NCBI RefSeq assembly: GCF_003014485.1
Contig: NZ_PYGA01000011.1
Coordinates: 171,230 to 235,229, forward strand
Direction: 5' to 3'
DNA length: 64,000 nt
DNA from: Murinocardiopsis flavida
GTDB lineage: Bacteria; Actinomycetota; Actinomycetes; Streptosporangiales; Streptosporangiaceae
Part shown: positions 51,392 through 60,146 of the stretch, piece by piece
Layout: each line of letters opens with the position of its first letter
Position numbering within the stretch: position 1 is the first letter of the stretch
Notes under the pieces: model-generated
The model's input: the letters and a program-made list of their open reading frames with translations, nothing else
Told to the model about the DNA's origin: nothing
The model's database searches: none
Position numbers and translations under genes: made by a program

Positions 51392-52219
51392 CTAGTTGGC
51401 GGGGTGTGCGGTGCGCAGGAGTTCGTGGCAGGCGATGGCGGCGGCAGCGGTCACGTTGAGGGAGTCGATGTCGCGGCCCGCCATGGGGATCCGCACGCGG
51501 GTATCGGCGAGTTCGCTCCAGCGGGCGCTGAGCCCGTCGCCCTCCGTTCCGAGCATCAGCGCGATCCGGTCGGTGGGACCGGTTCCGGACAGGGCGGCGC
51601 CCAACGTGACGGAGTCGGGCCCCGGTGTCAGGGCGAGCAGCCGGAAGTCCAGGGCGCGCAGCGTTTCGAGGCCGCCGAACCAGTCGTCCAGGCGGGTGTA
51701 GGGCAGGGTGAACACCGCTCCCATGGACACCTTCACCGAGCGCCGGTACAGCGGGTCGGCGCAGCGCGGCGCCATCACTACGGCGTCGACGCCGAGCCCC
51801 GCCGCGCTGCGGAAGATCGCGCCGACGTTGGTGTGGTCGACGATGTCCTCGAGGACCACGACGCGGCGGGCGCCCGCGAGGACGTCGGCGACCGCGGGCA
51901 GCGGTTTGCGGTGGAACGAGCCGAGCACGCCCCGGTGCAGGTCGAATCCGACCAGGGAGCGGGCGACGGGCTCGGGCAGCACGTAGAGCGGGGCGTCGAC
52001 CTCGCCTTCGAGGTCCGCCAGCGCGTCCCTGCGGCGTTCGGTGAGGAGCAGCGACCGCGGGGCGTACCCGGCGCGCAGCGCCCGCCGGATGACCTTCTCG
52101 CCTTCGGCGAGGAACAGCCCGTGGACCGACTCCAGGCTCTTGCGCAGGTTGACGTCGCGCAGCCGGACGTAGTCGGCGAGCCGCGGATCGGCGGCCTCGG
52201 TAAGCTCGATGACCTTCAC
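51392..52219 (-). CDS. TrmH/SpoU-family RNA 2'-O-ribose methyltransferase
   Basis: 275 residues from GTG at 52219. N-terminal RNA-binding substrate domain (about 15-100; SLESVHGLFLAEGEKVIRRA) and the SPOUT knot: VVVLEDIVDHTNVGAIFRSA (motif 1, catalytic Arg), MLGTEGDGLS (motif 2) and IPMAGRDIDSLNVTAAAAI (motif 3). Methylates a ribose 2'-OH in rRNA or tRNA using S-adenosylmethionine; rRNA methyltransferases of this shape include avilamycin/thiostrepton resistance relatives, but nothing here points to self-resistance. A -10-like GATAAT lies 9 bases upstream, so it may be leaderless. Confidence 0.93.
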   Translation of the reverse strand: MKVIELTEAADPRLADYVRLRDVNLRKSLESVHGLFLAEGEKVIRRALRAGYAPRSLLLTERRRDALADLEGEVDAPLYVLPEPVARSLVGFDLHRGVLGSFHRKPLPAVADVLAGARRVVVLEDIVDHTNVGAIFRSAAGLGVDAVVMAPRCADPLYRRSVKVSMGAVFTLPYTRLDDWFGGLETLRALDFRLLALTPGPDSVTLGAALSGTGPTDRIALMLGTEGDGLSARWSELADTRVRIPMAGRDIDSLNVTAAAAIACHELLRTAHPAN

Positions 52220-52228
52220 AAGGACTTG

Positions 52229-52234
52229 ATTATC
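52229..52234 (-). promoter_or_regulatory. Candidate -10 of a leaderless SpoU transcript
   Basis: GATAAT on the minus strand, 9 bases before the GTG at 52219. No Shine-Dalgarno sequence. Confidence 0.4.
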
Positions 52235-52362
52235 CCCGATGCGGGACACCGGGTCCGCCACACCCCGCCGGTGCCGGGGCCGGACGCGGAGGGGCGTCAA
52301 CGGCGGTGTCGGAGGGTGGGTCGGCGGCGGGGTCGGGACTGCGGGTCGGAAGCGGTGTCGGA

Positions 52363-52398
52363 GGCAGTGCCTGTGGCAGTGCCTGTGGCAGTGCCTGT
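52363..52398 (+). repeat. 12-bp tandem repeat, three exact copies
   Basis: GGCAGTGCCTGT repeated three times just beyond the stop of the leftward inhibitor gene. Each unit contains the palindrome GGCAGTGCC-like GGCA/TGCC pair and may form small hairpins. Confidence 0.8.
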
Positions 52399-52405
52399 GG
52401 CGCGC

Positions 52406-52909
52406 TCAGGACAGCGGGTCGGTGACCGGGGTGAGCTTCTGCCATCGCGCCTCTTCGCACGAACCCTCGCGGTTGAGCTGGGTGTCGACGGCGCGGCCCT
52501 TCCAGGTGCCGGTGACGGCGGCGCTCTGCGCCCCGTACGTCTGGTCGGTGCACACGGCGGCCTTGGAGACCTCCTCGAAGGGGTCGCCGACCTCCTCCTT
52601 GTCGATGCGCTCCAGTGCGGCGCAGGCGCCGGGGTCGGACCGGGTGTCGCCGGTGCAGACGACGTTCTGGATGTAGGCGCGAGTCCGGTCGGTCACCTGG
52701 ATCTGGAGGTCGGCCTTCGGCCCGGCGGACATCCGGCTCAGCCCGCTCACCGTGTCGGCTTGGGCGCCGTCGGGGGTGTTCAGGTCGGTGGGCAGTAGGG
52801 AGGCACCGACGATCACGGAGTAGCCGAGCGCACCCGCGACGCAGGCGCCGCCGAGTAGGGCGGGCGCGAGCCCGCCGGAGGTCCTTCGAGGGAGGTTCAG
52901 CTTGGACAT
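52406..52909 (-). CDS. SSI-like (subtilisin inhibitor-like) secreted protein
   Basis: 167 residues from ATG at 52909. A hydrophobic segment (LAPALLGGACVAGALGYSVI, about 14-33) acts as signal or anchor. The mature part has the SSI pattern: first disulfide pair C85-C96, DPGACAALERI, second pair C120-C151, and TGTWKGRAVDTQ after it. SSI proteins are extracellular serine-protease inhibitors of actinomycetes. In SSI the reactive P1 residue is two after the third Cys; here that is Asp122, not the usual Met or Lys, so any target would be atypical. Identification by pattern, moderately confident. Confidence 0.7.
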   Translation of the reverse strand: MSKLNLPRRTSGGLAPALLGGACVAGALGYSVIVGASLLPTDLNTPDGAQADTVSGLSRMSAGPKADLQIQVTDRTRAYIQNVVCTGDTRSDPGACAALERIDKEEVGDPFEEVSKAAVCTDQTYGAQSAAVTGTWKGRAVDTQLNREGSCEEARWQKLTPVTDPLS

Positions 52910-53261
52910 GGCCGCCACTCTTCGAATACGGGTGATTGCTCGGACGCGCCGGGGGACGCCGTTGATCCCCTTTTGGCGGTCGGATCTGCTCGGCACAACG
53001 GGGCGCTGGGCACCGGTGGCCACGGCAATAAGACCGGATCCGGGGAATCCGGCCATGGCGCGCCGCAACCGTGGTGCGCCGGATCTGTTACGCGGGTAGG
53101 CCCGTGTGGACAGGTGTGGAATCTTACCCATCATTCGGTTGGATGCCACCCATGGCCCCATTGGTTCGGTCCGGATCGCACCGCATCGCGCCCTTTTCCC
53201 CGGCGTTACCGGACAGTAGGGTCAGGCGACCACACGTTTCGTCCGACAGACCGGAGCTCCA

Positions 53262-54974
53262 GTGGCCACCGGCCGACATCGCAACACCTCCAGCACACGG
53301 GCCGTACTGGCCTCCCCGCTCGGCGTCACTGCGCTGCTCGTGGGCCTGATCGTGCTGGCCAGCATCGCCGTGCCGCTCGGGGCGCGCTACCTGGGCTGCG
53401 GGGAGACACACTACCTTCGGGTCTCGGCGTCCCTGAGCATCGCGCCGGTCGTGCAGCAGGCGGCAGCGGAGTTCAACAAGGGCGACCGGGAGTATTCGGG
53501 CGACTGCGTGTCGGCGCAGGCCGCCGAGACCCCGCCGCACCTGGCGATGACCGGGCTGTCCGGCGGCGCGGCCGCGCGGTCCACGACCACGCCCGATGTC
53601 TGGGTCCCGGAGTCCTCCGCGTGGGTCGAGCTCGCGCGGATCTCCGAGACGGGCGCGCAGACCATCGAGACCTCGCCCCGGTCGCTGGCCAGCTCCCCCG
53701 TCGTCCTCGCGGCGCCCAAGGGCGCCAAGGGCGTGCCCGGGCAGGGCGACGCGGGCTGGGACCTCGTCCTGCCCGGGGAGCGCAGCCCCGACCGCCCCCT
53801 GGTGATGGTCGACCCCAACCGCGGCGCCGACGGGATGGCGACCATGTTCGCGGCGCGCCGCGAACTGGGCACCGGCGACAAGGCCGACGCCGCCATGACC
53901 GAGTTCGTCCGCGACGTCCAGCTCGACTCCGCGTTCGGGGAGATCCAGCCTGAGGCCGTTTACTCGGACGCCGGGGCGTCCGCGCCGCTGACGGTGCTGC
54001 CCGAGCAGGCGGTCTGGGACTACAACAACAACGGTGACCCGCCGACCCCGCTGGAGGCCCTGTACCCGAAGGAGGGCACCGTGGAGTTGGACTACCCGTT
54101 CGTGTCCACCAGCGACGATCCGCGGATGCGGGCGGCGGCCGACGACCTCTACGACATCCTCAGCGGCCCCGCGTACCGCGAGGAGCTCCGCGAGCTGGGC
54201 TTCCGCGAGCCAGACGGCACCGCGAGCGGAGTCGTCGAAGACGGCGAGGGCATCGTCGCCGAGCCGCCGAAGGCCGGCGACGACCTCACCGGCGACGCGC
54301 TGCTCGCCTCGGTCGAGGACTGGAACCGGTTGTCGATGCCGTCCAGGGCGCTGGTGCTCGCGGACGTGTCCGGCGAGATGTCCGACGACCTCGACGGCGG
54401 CGACCAGACCCGCATGGAGGTGGCGGTCGACGCCGCGCAACTGGGGCTGTCGCTGTTCCCCGACAAGACCGACCTGGGCCTGTGGACACTGTCGTCGGAG
54501 CTCTCCCCGGTCGGGCGCAAGGAGGTCGAGGACCTCGGCCGGCTCGACCGGACCGCGGACGCCCCGGACCAGACGCGCCGGGAGCGCTTGCAGCGGATCG
54601 CCGGCGACATCACCGTCGAGGGCGGGAAGTCGCGGCTGTACGACAACATCCTCGCGGCGTACGAGGAGATGCAGGACGACTACGACGAGGACAAGATCAA
54701 CAGCGTCATCCTGCTCACCGCGGGGCGCGACGGCGGGTCCAGCGACATCTCAGGGGGTGAGCTGGTCGCGGAGTTGCAGGACCGGTTCGACCCCGACCGG
54801 CCGGTGACCATGTTCATCATCGCGTTCGGCGCGCAGCCCGACCGCGGCACGCTCACCGACGCGGCGGCCGCCACGAGCGGCACGCTGTACGTCACCGACG
54901 ACCCCGACGAGATCGGCGACATCTTCCTCAGTTCGATCTCGCGGCGACTGTGCGTACCCAACTGCGATGAGTGA
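53262..54974 (+). CDS. Solute-binding-like/VWA domain surface protein (paralogue 1, degenerate MIDAS)
   Basis: 570 residues from GTG at 53262, with GGAG upstream. One N-terminal membrane helix (LGVTALLVGLIVLASIAVPL), then a type-2 periplasmic-binding-like domain (about 50-330; YLRVSASLSIAPVVQQAAAE, DVWVPESSAWVEL) and a C-terminal von Willebrand A domain (about 355-560). The VWA metal motif DxSxS is DVSGE here, so the third position is changed and metal binding is doubtful; the Asp in LLTAGRDG is kept. Predicted anchored outside the membrane. Paralogue of 55307-57094, 332 bases downstream. Function of this actinobacterial family is unknown. Confidence 0.88.
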   Translation: MATGRHRNTSSTRAVLASPLGVTALLVGLIVLASIAVPLGARYLGCGETHYLRVSASLSIAPVVQQAAAEFNKGDREYSGDCVSAQAAETPPHLAMTGLSGGAAARSTTTPDVWVPESSAWVELARISETGAQTIETSPRSLASSPVVLAAPKGAKGVPGQGDAGWDLVLPGERSPDRPLVMVDPNRGADGMATMFAARRELGTGDKADAAMTEFVRDVQLDSAFGEIQPEAVYSDAGASAPLTVLPEQAVWDYNNNGDPPTPLEALYPKEGTVELDYPFVSTSDDPRMRAAADDLYDILSGPAYREELRELGFREPDGTASGVVEDGEGIVAEPPKAGDDLTGDALLASVEDWNRLSMPSRALVLADVSGEMSDDLDGGDQTRMEVAVDAAQLGLSLFPDKTDLGLWTLSSELSPVGRKEVEDLGRLDRTADAPDQTRRERLQRIAGDITVEGGKSRLYDNILAAYEEMQDDYDEDKINSVILLTAGRDGGSSDISGGELVAELQDRFDPDRPVTMFIIAFGAQPDRGTLTDAAAATSGTLYVTDDPDEIGDIFLSSISRRLCVPNCDE

Positions 54975-55047
54975 CGGCCGACCGCACTCCGATGGTCACG
55001 ATTGGATATCGGAAGCGGGTGCCGGCCGGGCCGTGCGCCGACCGGAG

Positions 55048-55073
55048 CCGGGTGTCCGAAATGGGACACCCGG
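55048..55073 (+). terminator. Hairpin between the two VWA genes
   Basis: Arms CCGGGTGTCC (55048-55057) and GGACACCCGG (55064-55073), 6-base loop. It sits 73 bases after paralogue 1, so the two VWA genes may be separate transcripts. Confidence 0.6.
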
Positions 55074-55306
55074 GGCCTCTGTGCGGGCACATTGCCCGTG
55101 GTGCGGCACCGGATTCCGGTCATATCGCCGCTATGCCCGCTTCACCCCGAATGCGGGGGTGGGTACCGTTCCACTAGACACCCTGAGTAACTCCTCGCCC
55201 CGCTGGCACAGCACTGCCGCGCGGAGAGCCGCACCGGGCCGCGCGCATCCCGCCCGCCGCCCGTACCGGGACGACGTCCCGCCATTTTCTCCCCTTGAGG
55301 TGAACC

Positions 55307-57094
55307 TTGGCACGCCACAGCGGTAATCGCGATCACGACCGCACCGCCTCCGAGCCGCGCCGCCGGGCCGGGCGCAACCGCCGTCGGCGGGGCCGCGGCG
55401 GCGCCGTCGCCGCCCTCTCGGCCGCGGTGGCCGTCGTCGTCGCCGTCGCGGGTGTCGGCTTCTACGTGTTCGGCAGCAGCGGCACCTGCGGCGGGCGGGA
55501 CATCGCACTCAAGGTCGCCGCGTCGCCCGACATCGCCCCCGCGCTGAGCGGCGTCGCCGCGCGGTTCAACGCCGAGGAGCACGCCGTCGACGACCGCTGC
55601 GTCACCGTGGAGGTGCGCGGCGTCGACTCCGCGGACGTCGCCTACGGCATCACCGGCGCCGGGCCCACCATGGGCGACACCGATTCCCAGGTGTGGATCC
55701 CCGACTCCTCCCTGTGGACCGACATCGTGAGCTCCGACTCCGGCGACGCCACCGTCACCGACACCGGGACCTCGCTCGCCCAGTCCCCGCTGGTCCTCGC
55801 CACACCGCAGGAGGAGAAGAAGAAGGAAGAGGACAAGGGCGAGGGCGGCGCCGACCCGTCCTGGAAGACCCTCGTGCCGACCTCCTCGGCGGCGGCCGCC
55901 TACGACGTCCGCGTGGTCGACCCGGTGCGCAGCTCGTCGGGCATCGCCACGCTCTCCCTTGTCTCGGCCGCCCTGGGCGACGGTTCGGAGCCGCAGCTCA
56001 TCGCAGCGCTGCAAGGCTTGCAGAAGGGTTCGGCGGCCAGCGAGGAGGACGCCTTCGACGCGCTGGAGAAGGGCGGCGGCGACTCCGGCATGCCCGCGCT
56101 CGTCCTGTCCGAGCAGGCCGCCACGCGGTACAACGCCGAGCACGACGACGCGCCCGCCGTCGTCGACTACCCCAACGGGGGTACCTACACGCTCGACTAT
56201 CCGTACGTGCTGCGCACCGCCGACCCGCTGGAGTCGCGGGCCGCCGAAGCGTTCCGCGCGGCCGCCACCGGTAAGGACGCCGTCAAGGAACTCACCGGCG
56301 AGGGCTTCCGCGACAGCGAGGGCGCCGCCGACACGCGTGCGCTGCCCGCGGACATGGGCTTCCAGGAGGCCCCGCCCAAGGGCCTTCCGACCCCCTCGGA
56401 GAAGGCCGTCCGCTCCCTGACGGAGACGTGGAACCAGCTCAAGCTCAACACCCGCATGCTCACCCTGGTCGACATCTCCGGTTCGATGGCCGAGCCCGTT
56501 GCGGGCACGCCCTACACCAGGATGCAGGTCACCTCCAAGGCCGCGGCCGAGGGCCTGGGCCTGTTCCCCGAACAGGCCGAGATCGGGCTGTGGGAGTTCT
56601 CGGTGCGGATCAACAACGACCTGGACTACCGCGAGACCGTGCCCATCCGCGCGCTCAACGACGAGGTCGACGGCGCCAGCCAGAAGGACACCCTCGGCGC
56701 GGCGCTCACCGGCGCCGAACCCAAGCCCGACGGCGACACCGGGCTCTACGACAGCATCCTCGCCGCCCACCGGGAGATGTCGCGCACCTACAAGACGGAC
56801 CGGGTCAACACGATCCTGGTCCTCACCGACGGCAACAACGACGACCCGGGCAGCATCTCGCTGAAGAAGCTGCTGGCAACGCTGGAGGAGGAGTTCGCGC
56901 CGAGCCGGCCGGTCGCCGTCATCTCCATCGCGTTCGGCCCCGACGTCGACCCCGAGCCGCTGCGCAAGATCGCCAAGGCGACGCGGGGGGCGGCCTACAG
57001 CACCGACGACCCCAGCGAGATCGGCGAGATCTTCCTCAAGTCCTTCGCGCTGCGGATTAAGGGCCAGGGACAGGGACAGGGCGGCGGGAACTGA
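55307..57094 (+). CDS. Solute-binding-like/VWA domain surface protein (paralogue 2)
   Basis: 595 residues from TTG at 55307, 6 bases after GAGGTG. Arg-rich start, membrane helix (VAALSAAVAVVVAVAGVGFY), binding-protein-like domain (IALKVAASPDIAPALSGVAA, QVWIPDSSLWTDI) and VWA domain with an intact MIDAS: TLVDISGSMAEP and VLTDGNNDDPG. A Lys/Glu-rich insert (EEKKKEEDKGEGG, about residue 170) is absent from paralogue 1. Shares EIGEIFLKSF with EIGDIFLSSI at the C-termini. Likely surface-anchored binding or adhesion protein. The two genes look like a duplicated pair in which only this copy keeps the metal site. Confidence 0.9.
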   Translation: MARHSGNRDHDRTASEPRRRAGRNRRRRGRGGAVAALSAAVAVVVAVAGVGFYVFGSSGTCGGRDIALKVAASPDIAPALSGVAARFNAEEHAVDDRCVTVEVRGVDSADVAYGITGAGPTMGDTDSQVWIPDSSLWTDIVSSDSGDATVTDTGTSLAQSPLVLATPQEEKKKEEDKGEGGADPSWKTLVPTSSAAAAYDVRVVDPVRSSSGIATLSLVSAALGDGSEPQLIAALQGLQKGSAASEEDAFDALEKGGGDSGMPALVLSEQAATRYNAEHDDAPAVVDYPNGGTYTLDYPYVLRTADPLESRAAEAFRAAATGKDAVKELTGEGFRDSEGAADTRALPADMGFQEAPPKGLPTPSEKAVRSLTETWNQLKLNTRMLTLVDISGSMAEPVAGTPYTRMQVTSKAAAEGLGLFPEQAEIGLWEFSVRINNDLDYRETVPIRALNDEVDGASQKDTLGAALTGAEPKPDGDTGLYDSILAAHREMSRTYKTDRVNTILVLTDGNNDDPGSISLKKLLATLEEEFAPSRPVAVISIAFGPDVDPEPLRKIAKATRGAAYSTDDPSEIGEIFLKSFALRIKGQGQGQGGGN

Positions 57095-57350
57095 TCGGAC
57101 GGCAGGGGCCGCAGGGGCGCGGGGGGCCTTTCGGGCGTTTTCGGGCATCCCGGACCCGATTCCGGGCGGAAAACCGGACATTCGGGTTGCCGATATCGGC
57201 CAACCGCCCCTACCTCGCCTTATCCGCATCGCGGATCAGGCGCGACGGATAGATCATCCTTGCCCGCGATGTGGGAACTATGGACTTACCGAACTTCTTG
57301 GCGTACTCACGGTTGTGCGGACGTTGTGCGAACGCTGGGAGGTGGCTTCT

Positions 57351-58022
57351 GTGGCCAATGCGTGGATGCCGGACACAAGACGGGTCCGCTCCCGGCTAGC
57401 CGGCGGTGCACTCCAGGGCGGCGCGCCGCGCGCCGTCTGGCTGACCACCGATTCCGATCCAGCCCTCGACTCGGCGCAGGCCGTCGCCCACCGGCTCGAC
57501 ACCCAGGGGCTCGCCACCCATCTGGTGTGGAACCCGCTCACCGGCGAGGTGGCGCAACTGCTGCCGGCCACCGCCGCGGCGCCGTGGCGGTTGACCTTCG
57601 AGGGCACAGACCGCTCACGCGAGGGCAGGGTGTGTGTCACCGTGGCGGTCGTCGCCTACACCACGCTGCCGTTCACCGACGGCCCCCTCACCGGGATCAC
57701 CCGCATCCTCGACTGGCTCGACAGCTGGCGGGTGCCGCGCTCCTGGCCGCCCGGCCCGCCCTCCGCCGACCCCGGCGCCCCGGCCCCCAAAGACGGCGGG
57801 CGCCTGTGGGCCCTCGGCGGTCACTTCGGGTACTCCCAGGTCCCCGGGTCCACAGCACGCGGGCCGGGCGCCATCGACCCCGCGGTCCTCCTCGGGCCGA
57901 AACCGCCGACCGCGCACACCCCGGCCCGGTACCGCACGGAGACCGCGCGGCACCCCCCGATCCCGCATCCCGTGCGCGGCACCAGCGGGGCGCGCGCCTA
58001 CGCCGTCTCGGGGCGCGCCTGA
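57351..58022 (+). CDS. Hypothetical protein, possible N-acetylmuramoyl-alanine amidase-like fold
   Basis: 223 residues from GTG at 57351, 8 bases after GGGAGG. The order AQAVAHRLDTQGLATHLVWN, PLTGEVAQLLPATAAAPWRL and FGYSQVPGSTARGPGAIDPA resembles amidase_2/PGRP proteins, where a His near HFGHSQVPxxxHxDPG binds zinc; here the later His is an Ala-Arg pair, so the zinc site looks incomplete. No signal peptide. Not a confident enzyme call. The same-strand DUF2510 gene starts 74 bases on. Confidence 0.6.
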   Translation: MANAWMPDTRRVRSRLAGGALQGGAPRAVWLTTDSDPALDSAQAVAHRLDTQGLATHLVWNPLTGEVAQLLPATAAAPWRLTFEGTDRSREGRVCVTVAVVAYTTLPFTDGPLTGITRILDWLDSWRVPRSWPPGPPSADPGAPAPKDGGRLWALGGHFGYSQVPGSTARGPGAIDPAVLLGPKPPTAHTPARYRTETARHPPIPHPVRGTSGARAYAVSGRA

Positions 58023-58081
58023 ACGGCCTATACCGGTCGAATTCCGGAGGGGGTCCGTGGTCCTCCCCGGTCGACAAACCC

Positions 58082-58087
58082 CATAGT
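58082..58087 (+). promoter_or_regulatory. Candidate -10 of a leaderless DUF2510 transcript
   Basis: CATAGT, 9 bases before the ATG at 58097, with no Shine-Dalgarno sequence in between. Confidence 0.4.
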
Positions 58088-58096
58088 CTGTGCGCC

Positions 58097-59989
58097 ATGG
58101 GTGGATCGATCGAGCCAGGCTGGTACGCGGATCCGCACGGTGGAAACGACCTCCTGCGGTGGTGGAACGGCGACGAGTGGACGCAGCACGTGCGCTCATT
58201 GTCCGAGCTCTCCGGCGGCGCGCCGGCGCAGCGCAACGGCCCCGGCGCCGATGACGAGGCCACCACCGATCTCAGCGGCGCGCTCGATCAGGCGCAGCAG
58301 TCGCCCGACGACGCCACCATCCGCGTCGACCAGTCAGCGGGCGAGGACGCGTCGACCTCCCGGATCGAGCCGTCGACGGCGCGTATGGCACCACCCGGCG
58401 AGTACGGCTCCGCCGACGACGAACCCACGGCCGACGTCCCCGGCGGCGCAGGGCTCACCGGCGGCGCGGGCGACTCCACCATGCGCATCGACCCCCCGCC
58501 CGCACGGCAGCCCGCTCCACCCCGCGAGGAGCCCAGCACCTCCCGGATCGAGCCGTCCACGGCGCGTATGGCACCACCCGGCCAGTACGGCTCCGCCGAC
58601 GACGAACCCACCGCCGACGTCCCCGGCGGCGCCGGACTCTCCGGCGGCGCGGACTCCACCATGCGCATCGACCCCCCGCCGTCGCGGCACCCCGCCGGGT
58701 CGGACGACGACGAGCCGACGGCCGACATGGGCGGCGGCGCGGCGGGTTCCACCATGCGGTTCACGCCGTCGGCCCCGCCGTCCCCCACCTACGACGACGA
58801 GGCGACCGCCGACATGGGCGGCGGCGGCGCGGCGGGTTCCACCATGCGGTTCACGCCCCCGCCCGCGCCCGGCGGCGACGCCGACCGCACCGACGACCTC
58901 ACGGGCAGCCCCGGCCTCGACTCCCCCGACTCCACCCAGGTCGCCCCGAGCACGGCCGTCTTCGACCCCAACGACCCGATGTTCGCCGCCGCCTCCGGCG
59001 GTGCCGGGGGCGCCGGCGATCCCGACGCACCCCAGGACGACGGCGCCGGCGGCAAGTTCAACAAGTTCTTCGGCAACCTCAAGGAGGGCCTCCAGGAGTA
59101 CCGCTCGGAACTCGCCGAGGACCGCAAGAAGCGCCAGGAGGAGCAGCGGGTCAAGGCCGAGGAGGACGCCAAGCGCCGCGCCGAGCAGCAGGCGAAGGAA
59201 GAGCAGGAGCGCAAGGAGCAGGCGGCGAAGCTGGCGGCCCAGGGCGGCGCCGCGGCAGCGGGCGCCGCCGGTGCACCGGGCACGCCGGGCGCACCGGCCC
59301 CCGGCGCCGCGTTCCCGCCGCCGGGCGGCTCCGGCGGGCAGCAGGCCCCCCAGCAGCCGTACCAGGCGCCGTCGGGCGGGCAGTCGGCCCTCGGCGGCCC
59401 CTCCCCCGCCGGGGGGCAGCCGCCGCAGTACCCGCCGCCGTACCAGCCGCCCTCGGGGCCGCAGCAGCCGGCGTTCCCGCAGCAGCCGCCCGCGCCGCCC
59501 CAGCAGCAGCCGTACCCCCCGCAGCCCGGCCCGGGCCAGCCCCCGCCCTTCCAGGGCGCCCAAGGACCCGGCGGACCGCAGGGCTACCCGCAGCAAGGCG
59601 GCTACGCCCCGTACGGCGGGCCCGGTGGACCCGGTGGTCCCGGTGGGCCGCCGCAGGGCCCGTCGCCGCAGCAGCAGGGCGGCCGGCGCGGCAAGCGCCG
59701 ACAGCCGCCGCCCCCCGCCGCCCAGGGGTACCCCGGGCCGCAGGGCTACCCGGGCCCGCAAGGGGGACCCCCCGCGAACCGCGGCGGATACCCTCCGGCA
59801 CCCGGCCCCAACTGGGGGCGGGGGCCCGCGCCCTACCCGCCGGCCCAGCCCAGGAAGAAGAAGGGCGGCTGCGGCGGGTGCATGGGCTGCTTCATGTTCC
59901 TGCTGATCGTGCTGGCGGTCCTCGCTGTCATGGGCTACCTCCAGATCAACGGCAGCGTCGACTTCATCTCGATCCTCCGGAGCCTCTGA
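58097..59989 (+). CDS. DUF2510 membrane protein with duplicated Ser/Thr-rich repeats and Pro/Gln-rich region
   Basis: 630 residues. N-terminal DUF2510 motif (PGWYADPHGGNDLLRWWNGD, residues 7-26). Two near-identical 50-residue repeats at about 86-135 and 147-195 (STSRIEPSTARMAPPG, DDEPTADVPGGAG, DSTMRIDPPP), then two shorter DDEATADMGGG-type units, all acidic with Ser/Thr that could be phosphorylated. A charged coiled coil (KKRQEEQRVKAEEDAKRRAE, about 345-390) and a long Pro/Gln/Gly-rich region follow. One membrane helix near the C-terminus (CFMFLLIVLAVLAVMGYL), preceded by a KKKGGCGGC stretch. Cytoplasmic bulk, tail-anchored. Function unknown; a scaffold or kinase substrate is conceivable. 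Confidence 0.85.
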   Translation: MGGSIEPGWYADPHGGNDLLRWWNGDEWTQHVRSLSELSGGAPAQRNGPGADDEATTDLSGALDQAQQSPDDATIRVDQSAGEDASTSRIEPSTARMAPPGEYGSADDEPTADVPGGAGLTGGAGDSTMRIDPPPARQPAPPREEPSTSRIEPSTARMAPPGQYGSADDEPTADVPGGAGLSGGADSTMRIDPPPSRHPAGSDDDEPTADMGGGAAGSTMRFTPSAPPSPTYDDEATADMGGGGAAGSTMRFTPPPAPGGDADRTDDLTGSPGLDSPDSTQVAPSTAVFDPNDPMFAAASGGAGGAGDPDAPQDDGAGGKFNKFFGNLKEGLQEYRSELAEDRKKRQEEQRVKAEEDAKRRAEQQAKEEQERKEQAAKLAAQGGAAAAGAAGAPGTPGAPAPGAAFPPPGGSGGQQAPQQPYQAPSGGQSALGGPSPAGGQPPQYPPPYQPPSGPQQPAFPQQPPAPPQQQPYPPQPGPGQPPPFQGAQGPGGPQGYPQQGGYAPYGGPGGPGGPGGPPQGPSPQQQGGRRGKRRQPPPPAAQGYPGPQGYPGPQGGPPANRGGYPPAPGPNWGRGPAPYPPAQPRKKKGGCGGCMGCFMFLLIVLAVLAVMGYLQINGSVDFISILRSL

Positions 59990-60026
59990 CGGCCCCGCGC
60001 AGACGCTATGGCGCCCGGCGTGCGGC

Positions 60027-60063
60027 GGCCGGTGCGGTCGTGCCGCGGCGCCGCGCACCGGCC
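60027..60063 (+). terminator. Hairpin after the DUF2510 gene
   Basis: Arms GGCCGGTGCG (60027-60036) and CGCACCGGCC (60054-60063) with a GC-rich loop, 38 bases after the stop. Confidence 0.6.
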
Positions 60064-60133
60064 CGCCCGCGTTCCCGGCGTGCCATCGGCGGCCGCTGGC
60101 GGGCCGAACAGCGGTTGTGCGCCGGGAAAGTCC

Positions 60134-60139
60134 TAAGCT
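60134..60139 (+). promoter_or_regulatory. Candidate -10 of a leaderless orn transcript
   Basis: TAAGCT ends 7 bases before the orn ATG; no Shine-Dalgarno sequence. Same hexamer as ahead of the LysR gene. Confidence 0.5.
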
Positions 60140-60146
60140 GGCCCGT

